NCBI RefSeq assembly: GCF_963675065.1
Contig: NZ_OY775905.1
Location: 942,501-1,006,500 of the forward strand
From: an uncultured Draconibacterium sp.
GTDB taxonomy: Bacteria; Bacteroidota; Bacteroidia; Bacteroidales; Prolixibacteraceae
Length of the DNA: 64,000 nt
Direction: 5' to 3'
Shown in pieces: positions 52,247 through 61,542 of this stretch. The number at the start of each line of letters is the position of its first letter. Positions within the stretch are counted from its first letter, which is position 1. The position numbers were made by a program, and so were the translations under genes. The notes beneath the pieces are model-generated. The model was not told the DNA's origin. It ran no database searches and saw only the letters and a list, made by a program, of their open reading frames with translations.

Positions 52247-53665
52247 TTAATATCTGTAGTGCTCCGGCTTAAACGGACCTTCTTTCGAAACGCCCAAATA
52301 AGAGGCCTGTTTTTCGGTAAGTTCGGTCAATTTTACACCAATTTGCTCCAGGTGCAAACGTGCAACTTCCTCATCCAGTTTTTTCGATAAAGTGAAAACA
52401 CCAACTTCGTAGTCGTTCTCCCACAAATCAATTTGTGCCAGCGACTGGTTAGTAAACGAGTTACTCATCACAAACGACGGGTGTCCGGTTGCACATCCGA
52501 GGTTTACCAAACGACCTTCGGCCAACAGATAAATACAGTGACCATCTTCGTAGGTATATTTATCAACCTGTGGTTTGATGTTCACCTTTTCGATACCCGG
52601 CCATTTTTCCATTTTGGCAACCTGAATTTCATTGTCGAAGTGGCCAATATTACAAACGATCGATTGATCTTTCATATTTGCCATGTGCTCGGCTGTAATT
52701 ACATCGCAGTTTCCGGTTGTGGTTACATAAATGTTTCCTTCGGCCAATGCATCTTCCATTGTTTTTACCTCGAAACCTTCCATGGCTGCCTGCAGCGCAC
52801 AAATCGGGTCGATTTCGGTAACAATTACACGAGCGCCATAACTACGCATTGAGTGAGCACAACCTTTACCAACATCGCCATAACCGGCAACAACAACAAC
52901 TTTCCCGGCAATCATTACATCGGTAGCACGTTTAATACCATCGGCCAGCGACTCGCGACATCCGTACAGGTTATCAAATTTCGACTTGGTAACCGAATCG
53001 TTAACATTGATTGCAGGCACCAGTAGCTCGCCTTTGTCGGCCATCTGATACAAACGGTGCACTCCGGTAGTTGTCTCTTCTGAAACACCTTTCCATTCAG
53101 CTACCGTGCGGTGCCATTTCTGGTTATCTTCTTTTAATGTAGTTTTCAGTAACTCAAGAACTACTTCTTCTTCTTCGCTTGACGCTTCAACATCCAAAAC
53201 GCTGGCGTCTTTTTCGGCAGCATATCCTTTATGAATTAGCAAGGTAGCATCGCCACCGTCATCCACAATCAGTTGCGGGCCTTTTCCATCGGGAAAACCC
53301 ATTGCCTCGCGGGTGCACCACCAGTATTCTTCCAGTGTTTCACCTTTCCATGCAAACACCGGCACTCCGGCTTTTGCAATAGCTGCCGCCGCATGATCCT
53401 GTGTTGAAAATATATTACAGCTTGCCCAACGAACATCTGCTCCAAGGGCAACAAGTGTTTCAATTAAAACAGCCGTTTGCACGGTCATATGCAAACTTCC
53501 CATTACACGCACGCCGTTGAGCGGTTTGCGTGGGCCAAATTTTTCTCTGATGGCCATTAATCCCGGCATTTCCTTCTCCGCGATCTCAATTTCTTTTCTT
53601 CCGAATTCTGCCAATGAAATATCGGCTACTTTGTAATCTAGTTTTTTCTGAACTGACACGGTCAT
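52247..53665 (-). CDS. ahcY: Adenosylhomocysteinase
   Basis: 472 residues, the standard length with the bacterial insert. It splits S-adenosylhomocysteine to adenosine and homocysteine using bound NAD, keeping methylation going. Marks: GSLHMTVQTAVLIETL, the NAD loop VVAGYGDVGKGCAHSM and the C-terminal KPEHYRY. Single gene; no SAH or SAM riboswitch is visible in the 86 bp upstream. Confidence 0.97.
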   Translation of the reverse strand: MTVSVQKKLDYKVADISLAEFGRKEIEIAEKEMPGLMAIREKFGPRKPLNGVRVMGSLHMTVQTAVLIETLVALGADVRWASCNIFSTQDHAAAAIAKAGVPVFAWKGETLEEYWWCTREAMGFPDGKGPQLIVDDGGDATLLIHKGYAAEKDASVLDVEASSEEEEVVLELLKTTLKEDNQKWHRTVAEWKGVSEETTTGVHRLYQMADKGELLVPAINVNDSVTKSKFDNLYGCRESLADGIKRATDVMIAGKVVVVAGYGDVGKGCAHSMRSYGARVIVTEIDPICALQAAMEGFEVKTMEDALAEGNIYVTTTGNCDVITAEHMANMKDQSIVCNIGHFDNEIQVAKMEKWPGIEKVNIKPQVDKYTYEDGHCIYLLAEGRLVNLGCATGHPSFVMSNSFTNQSLAQIDLWENDYEVGVFTLSKKLDEEVARLHLEQIGVKLTELTEKQASYLGVSKEGPFKPEHYRY

Positions 53666-53751
53666 ATCTTATTACTTTAATTTTCTCAAATAAAATAGCT
53701 TGCAAAAATAACAATTTTTGCCACAAAAAAGTTGAAAATCAGTGATAAGGA

Positions 53752-55938
53752 TTAGTTACCCATGTCGGAGAAGAACTTCACACGCATCAATCGAATGTCA
53801 TCTTCCGAGTATTCTTCCTCGCCTAATTCTTCCAAAGCATCCTCGATGGAGTCGGTTTCAGCCTCGCGGAAATATTCAAAAATATCATCCTGATGATCTT
53901 CGTCAATCACATCATCAATGTAATAATCGATATTTAATTTAGTCCCGGAATTCACAATCGCCTCCACTTCTCCAATCACATCGCTCACTTCAATACCTTT
54001 TGAGTCTGCAATATCTTCAAACGACAATTTGCGGTCGATACTCTGAATAATAAACACCTTCATTTTCGACTTGTTGGCCACAGTACGCACCACCAAATCT
54101 TCAGGACGTTCAATCTCATTTTCTTCCACATACGATTTTATCAGCGCCAAAAACTCTTTTCCATAACGGCGGGCTTTACCCTGTCCAACTCCCTGAATAT
54201 TTTGCAGGTCCTCAGTAGTTACCGGGTATTGAATAGACATGTCGGCCAACGACGGATCCTGAAAAATTACAAAGGGCGGCAAATCATGCTTTCTAGCAAT
54301 CTTCTTCCGCAGATCTTTCAACATTGCAAACAACTGCGGATCGCCACTGGCACCTCCTGAAGGAGCGCCTCCAGTACCTGAGGAATCATCTTCTTCTTCG
54401 TATTCGTGGTTTTTCACCAACATAAAACTATGTGGTTTCTCCAGAAACTCGTGTCCTTTTTCAGTGACTTTCAGCAGACCATAATTTTCAATGTCTTTAT
54501 TAATAATGCCGGCTACCATAGACTGTCGGAACACGGCATTCCAAAAACGCTCGTCGTGTTCTTTCCCTGCTCCAAACGATTTTAGCGTATAATGCTTAAA
54601 TGACTTAATGGCAGCCGTACTATTCCCAATCAGAATATTGGCAATATGGTCGCCTTTGTATTTCTCATTCACTTCAAGAATGGCTTTCAGTGCGGTAACA
54701 ATATCGTCTTTGGCCTCAATTTGCTCTTTCGGATTTAGGCAGTTATCGCAGTTTCCACAATTATCAGTTCTGTAGTGCTCGCCAAAATAATGCAACAATA
54801 TTATGCGGCGGCAAATAGCCGACTCGGCATACGAAACCGTATCTAATAAAAGTTGTTTCCCGATCTCCTGCTCTGCTACCGGTTTCCCGTGCATAAATTT
54901 CTCCAGCTTCTGAATGTCTTTATAACTGTAAAAAGTAATGCACTGTCCTTCGCCACCATCACGGCCCGCCCGCCCGGTTTCCTGGTAATAACCTTCCAGA
55001 CTTTTGGGAATATCATAGTGAATCACAAATCGCACATCAGGCTTATCGATACCCATACCAAAAGCAATGGTAGCCACAATTACATCCACCTCTTCCATCA
55101 AAAATTTATCCTGATTACCGGAGCGGGTTGTCGCATCCATCCCTGCATGATAAGCAAGTGCTTTAACTCCGTTCACCAGCAGGGTTTCGGCCAGCTCTTC
55201 AACTTTCTTTCGGCTCAAACAATAGATAATGCCCGATTTCCCTTCGTTTTGTTTTATGAATTTTATGATCTGCGTTTCGGTTTTAACCTTTGGCCGCACT
55301 TCGTAATAAAGATTCGCGCGATTAAATGATGCCTTAAAAACTTTTGCATCTAAAATGCCAAGGTTTTTTTGAATATCGTGCTGCACCTTTGCCGTGGCCG
55401 TTGCTGTAAGTGCTACAATTGGCGACTTCCCAATTTCTTCAACAATCGGTTTTATTCGTCTGTACTCCGGTCTGAAATCGTGTCCCCACTCCGAAATACA
55501 GTGAGCCTCATCAATGGCGTAAAACGATATCTTTATTTGTTTAAGAAATTCAATGTTTTCTTCCTTTGTCAACGACTCAGGAGCAACATAAAGCAGTTTT
55601 GTTTTTCCGGCCAGCACATCTTCCTTAACCAGTGTTATGGCTGCTTTCGACAGCGATGAATTTAAGAAATGAGCAACACTATCTTCGGAATGCGTACCAC
55701 GTATTGCATCTACTTGATTTTTCATCAAAGCAATTAATGGAGAAATCACAATGGCAGTACCATCAAGAATTAACGCCGGCAACTGATAAATTAACGACTT
55801 TCCTCCACCTGTTGGCATTAACACAAAGGTGTCTTTTCCGTCCATCACACTTTTAATCGCTTCTTCCTGTTGCCCTTTAAAACGGTCGAAACCAAAAAAA
55901 CGCTGCAACTCTTCTGCTAATACAACTTTTTTACTCAT
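53752..55938 (-). CDS. recQ: ATP-dependent DNA helicase RecQ
   Basis: 728 residues. Helicase motifs: PTGGGKSL (Walker A), AIDEAHCISEWGHDF (motif II plus aromatic loop) and GRAGRDGGEGQCI. The zinc-binding RQC region has CRRIILLHYFGEH and CGNCDNC, and a C-terminal HRDC domain follows (AMLKDLRKKIARKHDLPPF in outline). A further acidic tail of ~60 residues ends the protein. It acts in recombination and fork repair. Divergent from tatC. Confidence 0.96.
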   Translation of the reverse strand: MSKKVVLAEELQRFFGFDRFKGQQEEAIKSVMDGKDTFVLMPTGGGKSLIYQLPALILDGTAIVISPLIALMKNQVDAIRGTHSEDSVAHFLNSSLSKAAITLVKEDVLAGKTKLLYVAPESLTKEENIEFLKQIKISFYAIDEAHCISEWGHDFRPEYRRIKPIVEEIGKSPIVALTATATAKVQHDIQKNLGILDAKVFKASFNRANLYYEVRPKVKTETQIIKFIKQNEGKSGIIYCLSRKKVEELAETLLVNGVKALAYHAGMDATTRSGNQDKFLMEEVDVIVATIAFGMGIDKPDVRFVIHYDIPKSLEGYYQETGRAGRDGGEGQCITFYSYKDIQKLEKFMHGKPVAEQEIGKQLLLDTVSYAESAICRRIILLHYFGEHYRTDNCGNCDNCLNPKEQIEAKDDIVTALKAILEVNEKYKGDHIANILIGNSTAAIKSFKHYTLKSFGAGKEHDERFWNAVFRQSMVAGIINKDIENYGLLKVTEKGHEFLEKPHSFMLVKNHEYEEEDDSSGTGGAPSGGASGDPQLFAMLKDLRKKIARKHDLPPFVIFQDPSLADMSIQYPVTTEDLQNIQGVGQGKARRYGKEFLALIKSYVEENEIERPEDLVVRTVANKSKMKVFIIQSIDRKLSFEDIADSKGIEVSDVIGEVEAIVNSGTKLNIDYYIDDVIDEDHQDDIFEYFREAETDSIEDALEELGEEEYSEDDIRLMRVKFFSDMGN

Positions 55939-56128
55939 ATGTTCAATCTCCCAATATCTGTAGCATACGCAAATTCTAAATTATTAAAAGTAAGCAAAAT
56001 GGCAATACAATTTAATAAAATTTATACTTTAAAATTTGATGTATTTAATAGAGGCTAACATTATGTGAAAAGTTTGAGCCCTGCAATATATAAGTAATAT
56101 TTGAGATTTTTAATGTGGAAAATTCATG

Positions 56129-56136
56129 TACATTTG
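56129..56136 (+). promoter_or_regulatory. tatC -7 promoter element
   Basis: TACATTTG fits TAnnTTTG and is 28 bases upstream of the tatC ATG; the -33 region has only TTT. Confidence 0.5.
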
Positions 56137-56163
56137 TGAAGTTTTTTTTGAAAACCAAAATTC

Positions 56164-57012
56164 ATGAGCGAAGAACGTACTACAAAAAAGCAAGGGGAAG
56201 AAAGTCCAAAAGAAGAAATGTCCTTTCTTGAACACCTCGAAATACTTCGTTGGCACATTATCAGGTCATCATCGGCCATTGTGCTTTTTGCCATCGTCGC
56301 GTTTGTTATGAAATCGTTTATTTTCGATGTGGTTATCCTCAGCCCGAGAATGCCCGATTTTTGGACCAACCGTATGTTTGCCAAACTTGGCGATCTGGTA
56401 GGATCGGAGGCATTAAAAATTAACCAGGTACCATTAAAAATGCAAAGTATAAAAATTGCAGGACAGTTTTCTACACATATTATGGTATCGATAATTGCCG
56501 GTTTTATTTTGGCGTCGCCTGTTGTTTTCTACGAGTTCTGGCGTTTTATAAAACCCGCTTTATACGAAAAAGAACGAAAACACGCAGGCGGTGCTGTATT
56601 TTTTACTTCAATACTATTTTTAATGGGTATATTATTTGGTTACTTTTTAATAGTACCATTATCCATTCACTTTTTAGGCACCTATCAGGTCAGTAGCGAA
56701 GTTGAAAACACCATTAATCTTCGTTCATATATTGGATCGGTAACATCCATCTCATTGGCGGCCGGAGTTGTTTTCCTTTTACCCATTTTCTCTTATTTTT
56801 TGAGCAAAGTAGGACTGCTTACTCCAGAATTTATGAAAACATACCGACGCCATTCATATGTAGTAATGTTGCTGCTCTCGGCTATTATAACTCCTCCCGA
56901 TATTTTCAGCCAGATTATGGTTTGTTTCCCGTTGGTTTTTCTTTACGAAATTGGTATTGTAATTTCGCGTCGTGTAGTTAAAAATCGTGAAAAAGCGATG
57001 GAGGCCATGTAA
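56164..57012 (+). CDS. tatC: Sec-independent translocase TatC
   Basis: 282 residues, six membrane helices. TatC marks: FLEHLEILRWHIIRS at the N-terminus (signal-recognition loop), VVFYEFWRFIKPALYEKERK and SAIITPPDIFSQ. It recognises twin-arginine signals such as the one on the aldo/keto reductase in this window. tatA/B are not adjacent. lptB follows 33 bp downstream. Confidence 0.95.
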   Translation: MSEERTTKKQGEESPKEEMSFLEHLEILRWHIIRSSSAIVLFAIVAFVMKSFIFDVVILSPRMPDFWTNRMFAKLGDLVGSEALKINQVPLKMQSIKIAGQFSTHIMVSIIAGFILASPVVFYEFWRFIKPALYEKERKHAGGAVFFTSILFLMGILFGYFLIVPLSIHFLGTYQVSSEVENTINLRSYIGSVTSISLAAGVVFLLPIFSYFLSKVGLLTPEFMKTYRRHSYVVMLLLSAIITPPDIFSQIMVCFPLVFLYEIGIVISRRVVKNREKAMEAM

Positions 57013-57044
57013 TTCAGTCAAAAATTGACGTTATTTGAACCATT

Positions 57045-57767
57045 ATGATTCTTCGAGCAGAAAATATCGTTAAAAAATACCGAAAAAGAACCGTAGTAAA
57101 AGGAGTTAGTTTTCAGGTTGAGCAAGGCGAAATTGTGGGATTATTAGGTCCAAACGGAGCCGGAAAAACCACATCATTTTACATGATTGTTGGATTGATT
57201 CAACCATTTTCAGGAAAAATATTTCTCGACGAAAAGGAAATTACAAAACTTCCGGTTTACAAAAGAGCACAGCGTGGTATTGGCTATCTGGCTCAGGAAG
57301 CTTCAGTTTTCAGGAAGTTGAGTATTGAAGATAATATCAGGGCTGTTCTGGAAATGACCGATTATTCGAAAGAGTACCAGAAAGAAAAATTGGAAACATT
57401 GCTTGATGAATTCAGTTTACAGCACATTCGAAAGAGCAAAGGTATTCAGCTTTCGGGTGGTGAGCGACGCCGTACAGAAATAGCACGGGCACTGGCCATC
57501 GATCCTAAATTTATTTTACTGGATGAGCCGTTTGCCGGAGTTGACCCGATTGCGGTGGAAGATATTCAGCAAATTGTAATGCAGCTGAAAGAAAAAAACA
57601 TTGGCGTATTAATTACCGACCACAATGTGCACGAAACGCTGCGAATTACAGACCGCTCCTATCTCCTGTTTGAAGGCAATATTCTAAAAGCCGGAACAGC
57701 TGATGAGTTGGCTGCCGATGAGGATGTGCGCCGTGTTTACCTCGGCCAGAACTTCGAATTACGCTAG
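57045..57767 (+). CDS. lptB: LPS export ABC transporter ATPase LptB
   Basis: 240 residues of the LptB type. Walker A GPNGAGKTTSFYM, Q-loop QEASVFRKLSIEDN, signature LSGGERRRTEIARAL and Walker B LLDEPFAGVDP are all present. It powers LptBFGC, which moves lipopolysaccharide from the inner membrane to the Lpt bridge. It directly follows tatC. The organism thus has an LPS-type outer membrane. Confidence 0.94.
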   Translation: MILRAENIVKKYRKRTVVKGVSFQVEQGEIVGLLGPNGAGKTTSFYMIVGLIQPFSGKIFLDEKEITKLPVYKRAQRGIGYLAQEASVFRKLSIEDNIRAVLEMTDYSKEYQKEKLETLLDEFSLQHIRKSKGIQLSGGERRRTEIARALAIDPKFILLDEPFAGVDPIAVEDIQQIVMQLKEKNIGVLITDHNVHETLRITDRSYLLFEGNILKAGTADELAADEDVRRVYLGQNFELR

Positions 57768-57905
57768 AAAAAACAAATTCCCCATTTTTTTCATTTTTTT
57801 GTTTGCAGATTAAAAAATGTTTCTTTCCTTTGCAGCGCTAAAATAAAAACGGCGCTTTAAACGAAAAGCAAACCGATTTTAGCTGAGAAAAAAATCCTGA
57901 AAAAA

Positions 57906-57936
57906 TTTGGTCGATTACAAAAATGCTGTATTTTTG
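57906..57936 (+). promoter_or_regulatory. Canonical Bacteroidota promoter for tRNA-Glu/rpsT
   Basis: TTTG at 57906-57909, exactly 19 bp, then TATTTTTG at 57929-57936: full match to the -33/-7 consensus. Transcription should start about 57943, 25 bases before the tRNA. Confidence 0.85.
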
Positions 57937-57967
57937 CAGTCCCAAAATTAAGGGAGTTAAATAGGAA

Positions 57968-58039
57968 GGCCCGTTCGTCTAGGGGTTAGGACGCCAGGTT
58001 TTCATCCTGGTAGCAGGGGTTCGAATCCCCTACGGGCTA
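57968..58039 (+). tRNA. tRNA-Glu (TTC anticodon)
   Basis: 72 bases forming a cloverleaf: acceptor GGCCCGT/ACGGGCT (first pair G-T), the D-arm TCTAGGGGTTAGGA, the anticodon arm CCAGGTTTTCATCCTGG with anticodon TTC, and the T-arm AGGGGTTCGAATCCCCT. CCA is not encoded. It is likely co-transcribed with rpsT, 30 bp downstream. Confidence 0.95.
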
Positions 58040-58069
58040 CTAATTTTTAAAAAGAGAGAAAGAAAGAAA

Positions 58070-58321
58070 ATGGCACATCATAAGTCAGCATTAAAAAGAA
58101 TTCGTCAAGACGAAAAAAAGAGAGTACACAACAAGTACTACGCAAAAACTACACGTAATGCAATTAAAGCTTTGCGTAATGCTACTGACAAAGCTGAAGC
58201 AGAGAAAATGTATCCTTCAGTTGTTGCTATGATTGATAAATTAGCGAAACGCAATATCATTCATAAAAACAAAGCTGCAAACTTAAAATCGAAATTAACT
58301 ACTCAGGTTAATTCGTTGTAA
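58070..58321 (+). CDS. rpsT: 30S ribosomal protein S20
   Basis: 83 residues, Lys/Arg-rich and helical: MAHHKSALKRIRQDEKKR at the start, KNKAANLKSKLTTQ near the end. It binds 16S rRNA early in 30S assembly. A strong terminator follows at 58346. Confidence 0.96.
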   Translation: MAHHKSALKRIRQDEKKRVHNKYYAKTTRNAIKALRNATDKAEAEKMYPSVVAMIDKLAKRNIIHKNKAANLKSKLTTQVNSL

Positions 58322-58345
58322 GAAGAGAAAAACCACATTATATAG

Positions 58346-58378
58346 AAAACCTCTCCGAATTTCGGGGAGGTTTTTTTG
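58346..58378 (+). terminator. Terminator after rpsT
   Basis: Arms AAAACCTCTCCGAA and TTCGGGGAGGTTTT (13 of 14 pair), then TTTTTT. Confidence 0.9.
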
Positions 58379-58425
58379 TGTTTCATAATCCCGTATGTTC
58401 TGTAACTATAATTTAGTATTTCCGA

Positions 58426-58627
58426 AATAACTAATTATAATTAATTTTAGGATAGAACTCCGGGACAAATGGGAGAATACAAGAAACTAAATATAAAAGA
58501 CTGGGCTGTTGAAGATCGTCCGCGCGAATAACTAATTATAATTAATTTTAGGATAGAACTCCGGGACAAATGGGAGAATACAAGAAACTAAATATAAAAG
58601 ACTGGGCTGTTGAAGATCGTCCGCGCG
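58426..58627 (+). repeat. Exact 101-bp tandem duplication at the 5' end of radC
   Basis: 58426-58526 and 58527-58627 are identical. Each unit holds ~43 bases of upstream DNA, the ATG and the first 19-20 codons of radC. The second copy continues into the gene; the first runs into a stop. Confidence 0.95.
58469..58531 (+). CDS. 20-codon leader ORF made by the radC duplication
   Basis: ATG at 58469 encodes MGEYKKLNIKDWAVEDRPRE and then TAA at 58529, formed at the repeat junction. It has the same upstream sequence as radC itself, so it should be translated as well as radC is. Whether this is functional or an accident is unknown. Confidence 0.55.
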   Translation: MGEYKKLNIKDWAVEDRPRE

Positions 58628-59268
58628 AGAAACTACTAAGCAAAGGACCACGATCGCTAACCGATGCCGAACTCATTGCTATTTTAATTGGCTCGGGAAA
58701 TATTGAAGAAACAGCTGTTGAACTCTCCAGACGCATTTTAGCATCGGCCGATAACAACTTAAACGAACTGGGCCGAAAAAGCATCGAATTTCTTATCAAA
58801 TTTCAGGGAATTGGCGAAGCAAAAGCCGTTACCATTGCAGCTGCACTGGAGTTGGGCAAGCGCCGGAAAGAGGCTGATGTATTCAATAAAAAACAAATTA
58901 CCTCCAGTAAAGACGCGGCTGAATATTTCCAGCCCATGCTTGGCGATCTGAATCACGAAGAGTTCTGGATTTTGCTGCTTAACCGCGGCAACCGCATTAT
59001 CGACTCGTTTATGGTGAGCCAGGGTGGAATTTCAGGAACTGTAATCGATGTGCGGCTGATATTAAAAAATGCCTTGGATAAAATGGCCAGTGCCATCATT
59101 CTCTGCCATAACCATCCTTCAGGAACTATGCAGGCATCAAATGCCGATCTGAATATTACCCGTAAAATTAAGAATGCGGCTGAAATTATGGATATCACAG
59201 TGCTCGACCATATTATTATTGGGCAAAACAGTTACCTGAGTTTAGCCGACGAAGGAATGTTAAACTAA
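58570..59268 (+). CDS. radC: RadC/JAB-domain protein
   Basis: 232 residues. N-terminal helix-hairpin-helix-like part (LSKGPRSLTDAELIAILIGSG in outline) and the JAB/MPN metal site: EFWILLLNR...GG and CHNHPSGTMQASNAD. The family was named for DNA repair, but its role is unsettled; related proteins are linked to mobile elements. Here it starts an apparent operon with the envelope genes below, 14 bp from the next start. Confidence 0.92.
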   Translation: MGEYKKLNIKDWAVEDRPREKLLSKGPRSLTDAELIAILIGSGNIEETAVELSRRILASADNNLNELGRKSIEFLIKFQGIGEAKAVTIAAALELGKRRKEADVFNKKQITSSKDAAEYFQPMLGDLNHEEFWILLLNRGNRIIDSFMVSQGGISGTVIDVRLILKNALDKMASAIILCHNHPSGTMQASNADLNITRKIKNAAEIMDITVLDHIIIGQNSYLSLADEGMLN

Positions 59269-59282
59269 TAAATCGAACGAAA

Positions 59283-60605
59283 ATGATACTTTTTTATTCC
59301 GACGAAGTTAACCCACGGATTGAGTACATTGCAAAACTGATCTTCGCGAACATTTTGCAAACGGAAATAGCATTTACTCAAAATTCTGCGGAGTTTCGAA
59401 AGTCGGAAATCCCAAAGATCAACTATTCGCACGATAAATTTGATGATGAATTTTATATCAAACCACACAAACTCATTTTTCAGAATGCACTTATAAAACC
59501 AACAATTAATTCCGTTTGGTACGAGGGTGAAAAATATTTCTGCGAAACGTCCAAAGACTCCGACCTGCCTTTCGATCCTTTTGCAGCTTCGTTTTACCTG
59601 GTAACCCGCCACGAAGAATATGTAGATAAAAACCGCGACAAACTGGGGCGTTATCCTTATCAGAACAGTATTCTTACCAAATATAATTTACTGCAAAAAC
59701 CGGTGGTAAATATCTGGGCAAAACTTTTAGCAAAGTTGCTGGAAGAGAAATACCCTGAATTTAGTTACATTGATTCGAAATTTAAGTTTATCTCCACCAT
59801 CGATGTCGATAATGCTTACGCCTATCAAAACAAAGGATTTCTGCGAACAACAGCGGCCTGGGCAAAATCGTTGATAAAAGGGAACCGGCAAGATACCATA
59901 AAGCGTAAACGGGTTTTAGGCGGTGAAGAATCCGATCCATACGACACCTACGCCTACCTCGACAGCGTATTTGCCGGTAACGAGGATAAAGTAAAATTCT
60001 TCTTTTTGCTGGGCGATTACGGGAAGTACGACAAGAACATTGCTCACACCAATAAAGAATACCGCGAACTAATAAAAAAGACAGCCGAAAAATACGACGT
60101 TGGAATTCACCCCTCGTTCGGCAGTAGCAAGAAAAAAGGTAAAAAGAAAGTAAGATTAGAAAAACAACGACTGGAAGAAATTATTGGCAAAAGTATTTCC
60201 AAAAGTCGCCAGCATTATTTACGACTAAAATTTCCGAAAACATACACCCGCTTAATAAAAGCCGGTATTGAAGAAGACTACACCCTTGGTTATTCTGCTC
60301 AACCGGGATTCAGAGGAGGCATTTGCACACCGTATTGTTTCTACGACCTGAAACATGAATCGGTAACCAACCTGAAAATCATACCGTTCAACATTATGGA
60401 CGGAACGCTGCGCTACTACCTTCAACTTCCTCCTGAAAAAGCTTTTGTAGAAATAAGGAAAATTATGCAGGAAGTTAAAAATGTTGGCGGTACATTTGTA
60501 AGTGTCTGGCACAACGAAACCGTAAACGACCTGGGAACATGGAAGGGTTTCAGAGAGGTGTTTGAGCAAATGAACAAACTGGGATTTGAATGGGCAAATG
60601 AGTAG
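59283..60605 (+). CDS. Polysaccharide deacetylase-like protein with DUF7033-type N-terminus
   Basis: 440 residues. The N-terminal ~150 residues resemble the DUF7033 domain that often precedes NodB domains (FDPFAASFYLVTRHEEY). The second part is NodB-like with FISTIDVDNAYAY (metal Asp) and KYDVGIHPSFGSS. It is probably cytoplasmic, with no signal peptide. It may modify a sugar precursor. It begins 14 bp after radC. Confidence 0.8.
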   Translation: MILFYSDEVNPRIEYIAKLIFANILQTEIAFTQNSAEFRKSEIPKINYSHDKFDDEFYIKPHKLIFQNALIKPTINSVWYEGEKYFCETSKDSDLPFDPFAASFYLVTRHEEYVDKNRDKLGRYPYQNSILTKYNLLQKPVVNIWAKLLAKLLEEKYPEFSYIDSKFKFISTIDVDNAYAYQNKGFLRTTAAWAKSLIKGNRQDTIKRKRVLGGEESDPYDTYAYLDSVFAGNEDKVKFFFLLGDYGKYDKNIAHTNKEYRELIKKTAEKYDVGIHPSFGSSKKKGKKKVRLEKQRLEEIIGKSISKSRQHYLRLKFPKTYTRLIKAGIEEDYTLGYSAQPGFRGGICTPYCFYDLKHESVTNLKIIPFNIMDGTLRYYLQLPPEKAFVEIRKIMQEVKNVGGTFVSVWHNETVNDLGTWKGFREVFEQMNKLGFEWANE

Positions 60606-60618
60606 CCTAATGTTTTAA

Positions 60619-61536
60619 ATGAGCAGCGTAAAACAAATTCACTATATAAAACATGCACAAATCGATTCCGACAAGTGGAATAGATGTATTGATGGTGCGT
60701 TAAATTGTAGAATTTATGCCTACGACTGGCATCTCGACAGAACCGCAATAGAGTGGGATGCCTTGGTTTATGGCGACTACGAATATGTAATGCCACTGCC
60801 CTTTCGGAAAAAACTTGGCATAAAATACCTTTACCAACCACTTTTTTCGCAACAGCTGGGAATTTTCCCAACGCCATCGAAAGCCATTTTTGATTCATTT
60901 ATTACCGCCATAAAAGATCGTTTTAAATACGCCGATGTACAATTAAATGCGCTAAATGTTCCCGGAGAGACAGACGGGGATATCTTTTTCGAGCGAAAGA
61001 ACTACCTGCTCTCGCTAACAAAGGAGTTTAAATCAATCATTCCCGGTTACTCGAAAAATACAAAACGCAATATTGCCAAAGCCCAAAAGCAGGATCTGAC
61101 TATTATTGAAGGCATCCGGCTTGAAGATTACCTCGAATTTAAAGCACAAAACCTGACCGCCGGAGTTGATCGTTCGGCTATTGACAAACTCAAAAGCATC
61201 ATCGCTTTTGGCGAATACAAAGGATTTGGGAAAATATACGGGGTGTACACGCCGGGAAATAATCTTTGCGCAGCCGTTTATTTTTGCCGCTGGAAAGACC
61301 GCGTGATCTATTTTAATGCGGCCTCAAACGATGAAGGTAAAAACACGGGAGCCATGTATTACCTGATGAACCGTTTTATTGAAGATAATGCTGAAAAAAA
61401 TCTGATTTTAGATTTCGAGGGATCGATGATTCCGGGAGTAGAGCGCTTTTATGCAGGCTTTGGAGCAAAACCAGAAACCTACTTTCAACTTAAATATAAT
61501 CGTTTACCTTTGCTGTTAAGGTGGCTAAAACGATAA
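60619..61536 (+). CDS. GNAT/FemAB-like acyltransferase
   Basis: 305 residues of the FemAB/GNAT type: LLSLTKEFKSIIPGYSKNTKRNIAKA in outline, and a second half with YYLMNRFIEDNAEKN and FEGSMIPGVERFYAGFGAKP in outline. FemAB relatives add amino acids or acyl groups to cell-wall or glycan precursors. It lies 13 bp after the deacetylase gene. Confidence 0.8.
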   Translation: MSSVKQIHYIKHAQIDSDKWNRCIDGALNCRIYAYDWHLDRTAIEWDALVYGDYEYVMPLPFRKKLGIKYLYQPLFSQQLGIFPTPSKAIFDSFITAIKDRFKYADVQLNALNVPGETDGDIFFERKNYLLSLTKEFKSIIPGYSKNTKRNIAKAQKQDLTIIEGIRLEDYLEFKAQNLTAGVDRSAIDKLKSIIAFGEYKGFGKIYGVYTPGNNLCAAVYFCRWKDRVIYFNAASNDEGKNTGAMYYLMNRFIEDNAEKNLILDFEGSMIPGVERFYAGFGAKPETYFQLKYNRLPLLLRWLKR

Positions 61537-61542
61537 TTGGCA

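Noticed and set aside
53666..53751. SAH or SAM riboswitch upstream of ahcY
   Set aside because: The gap is only 86 bases, AT-rich and without the stems of the known classes.
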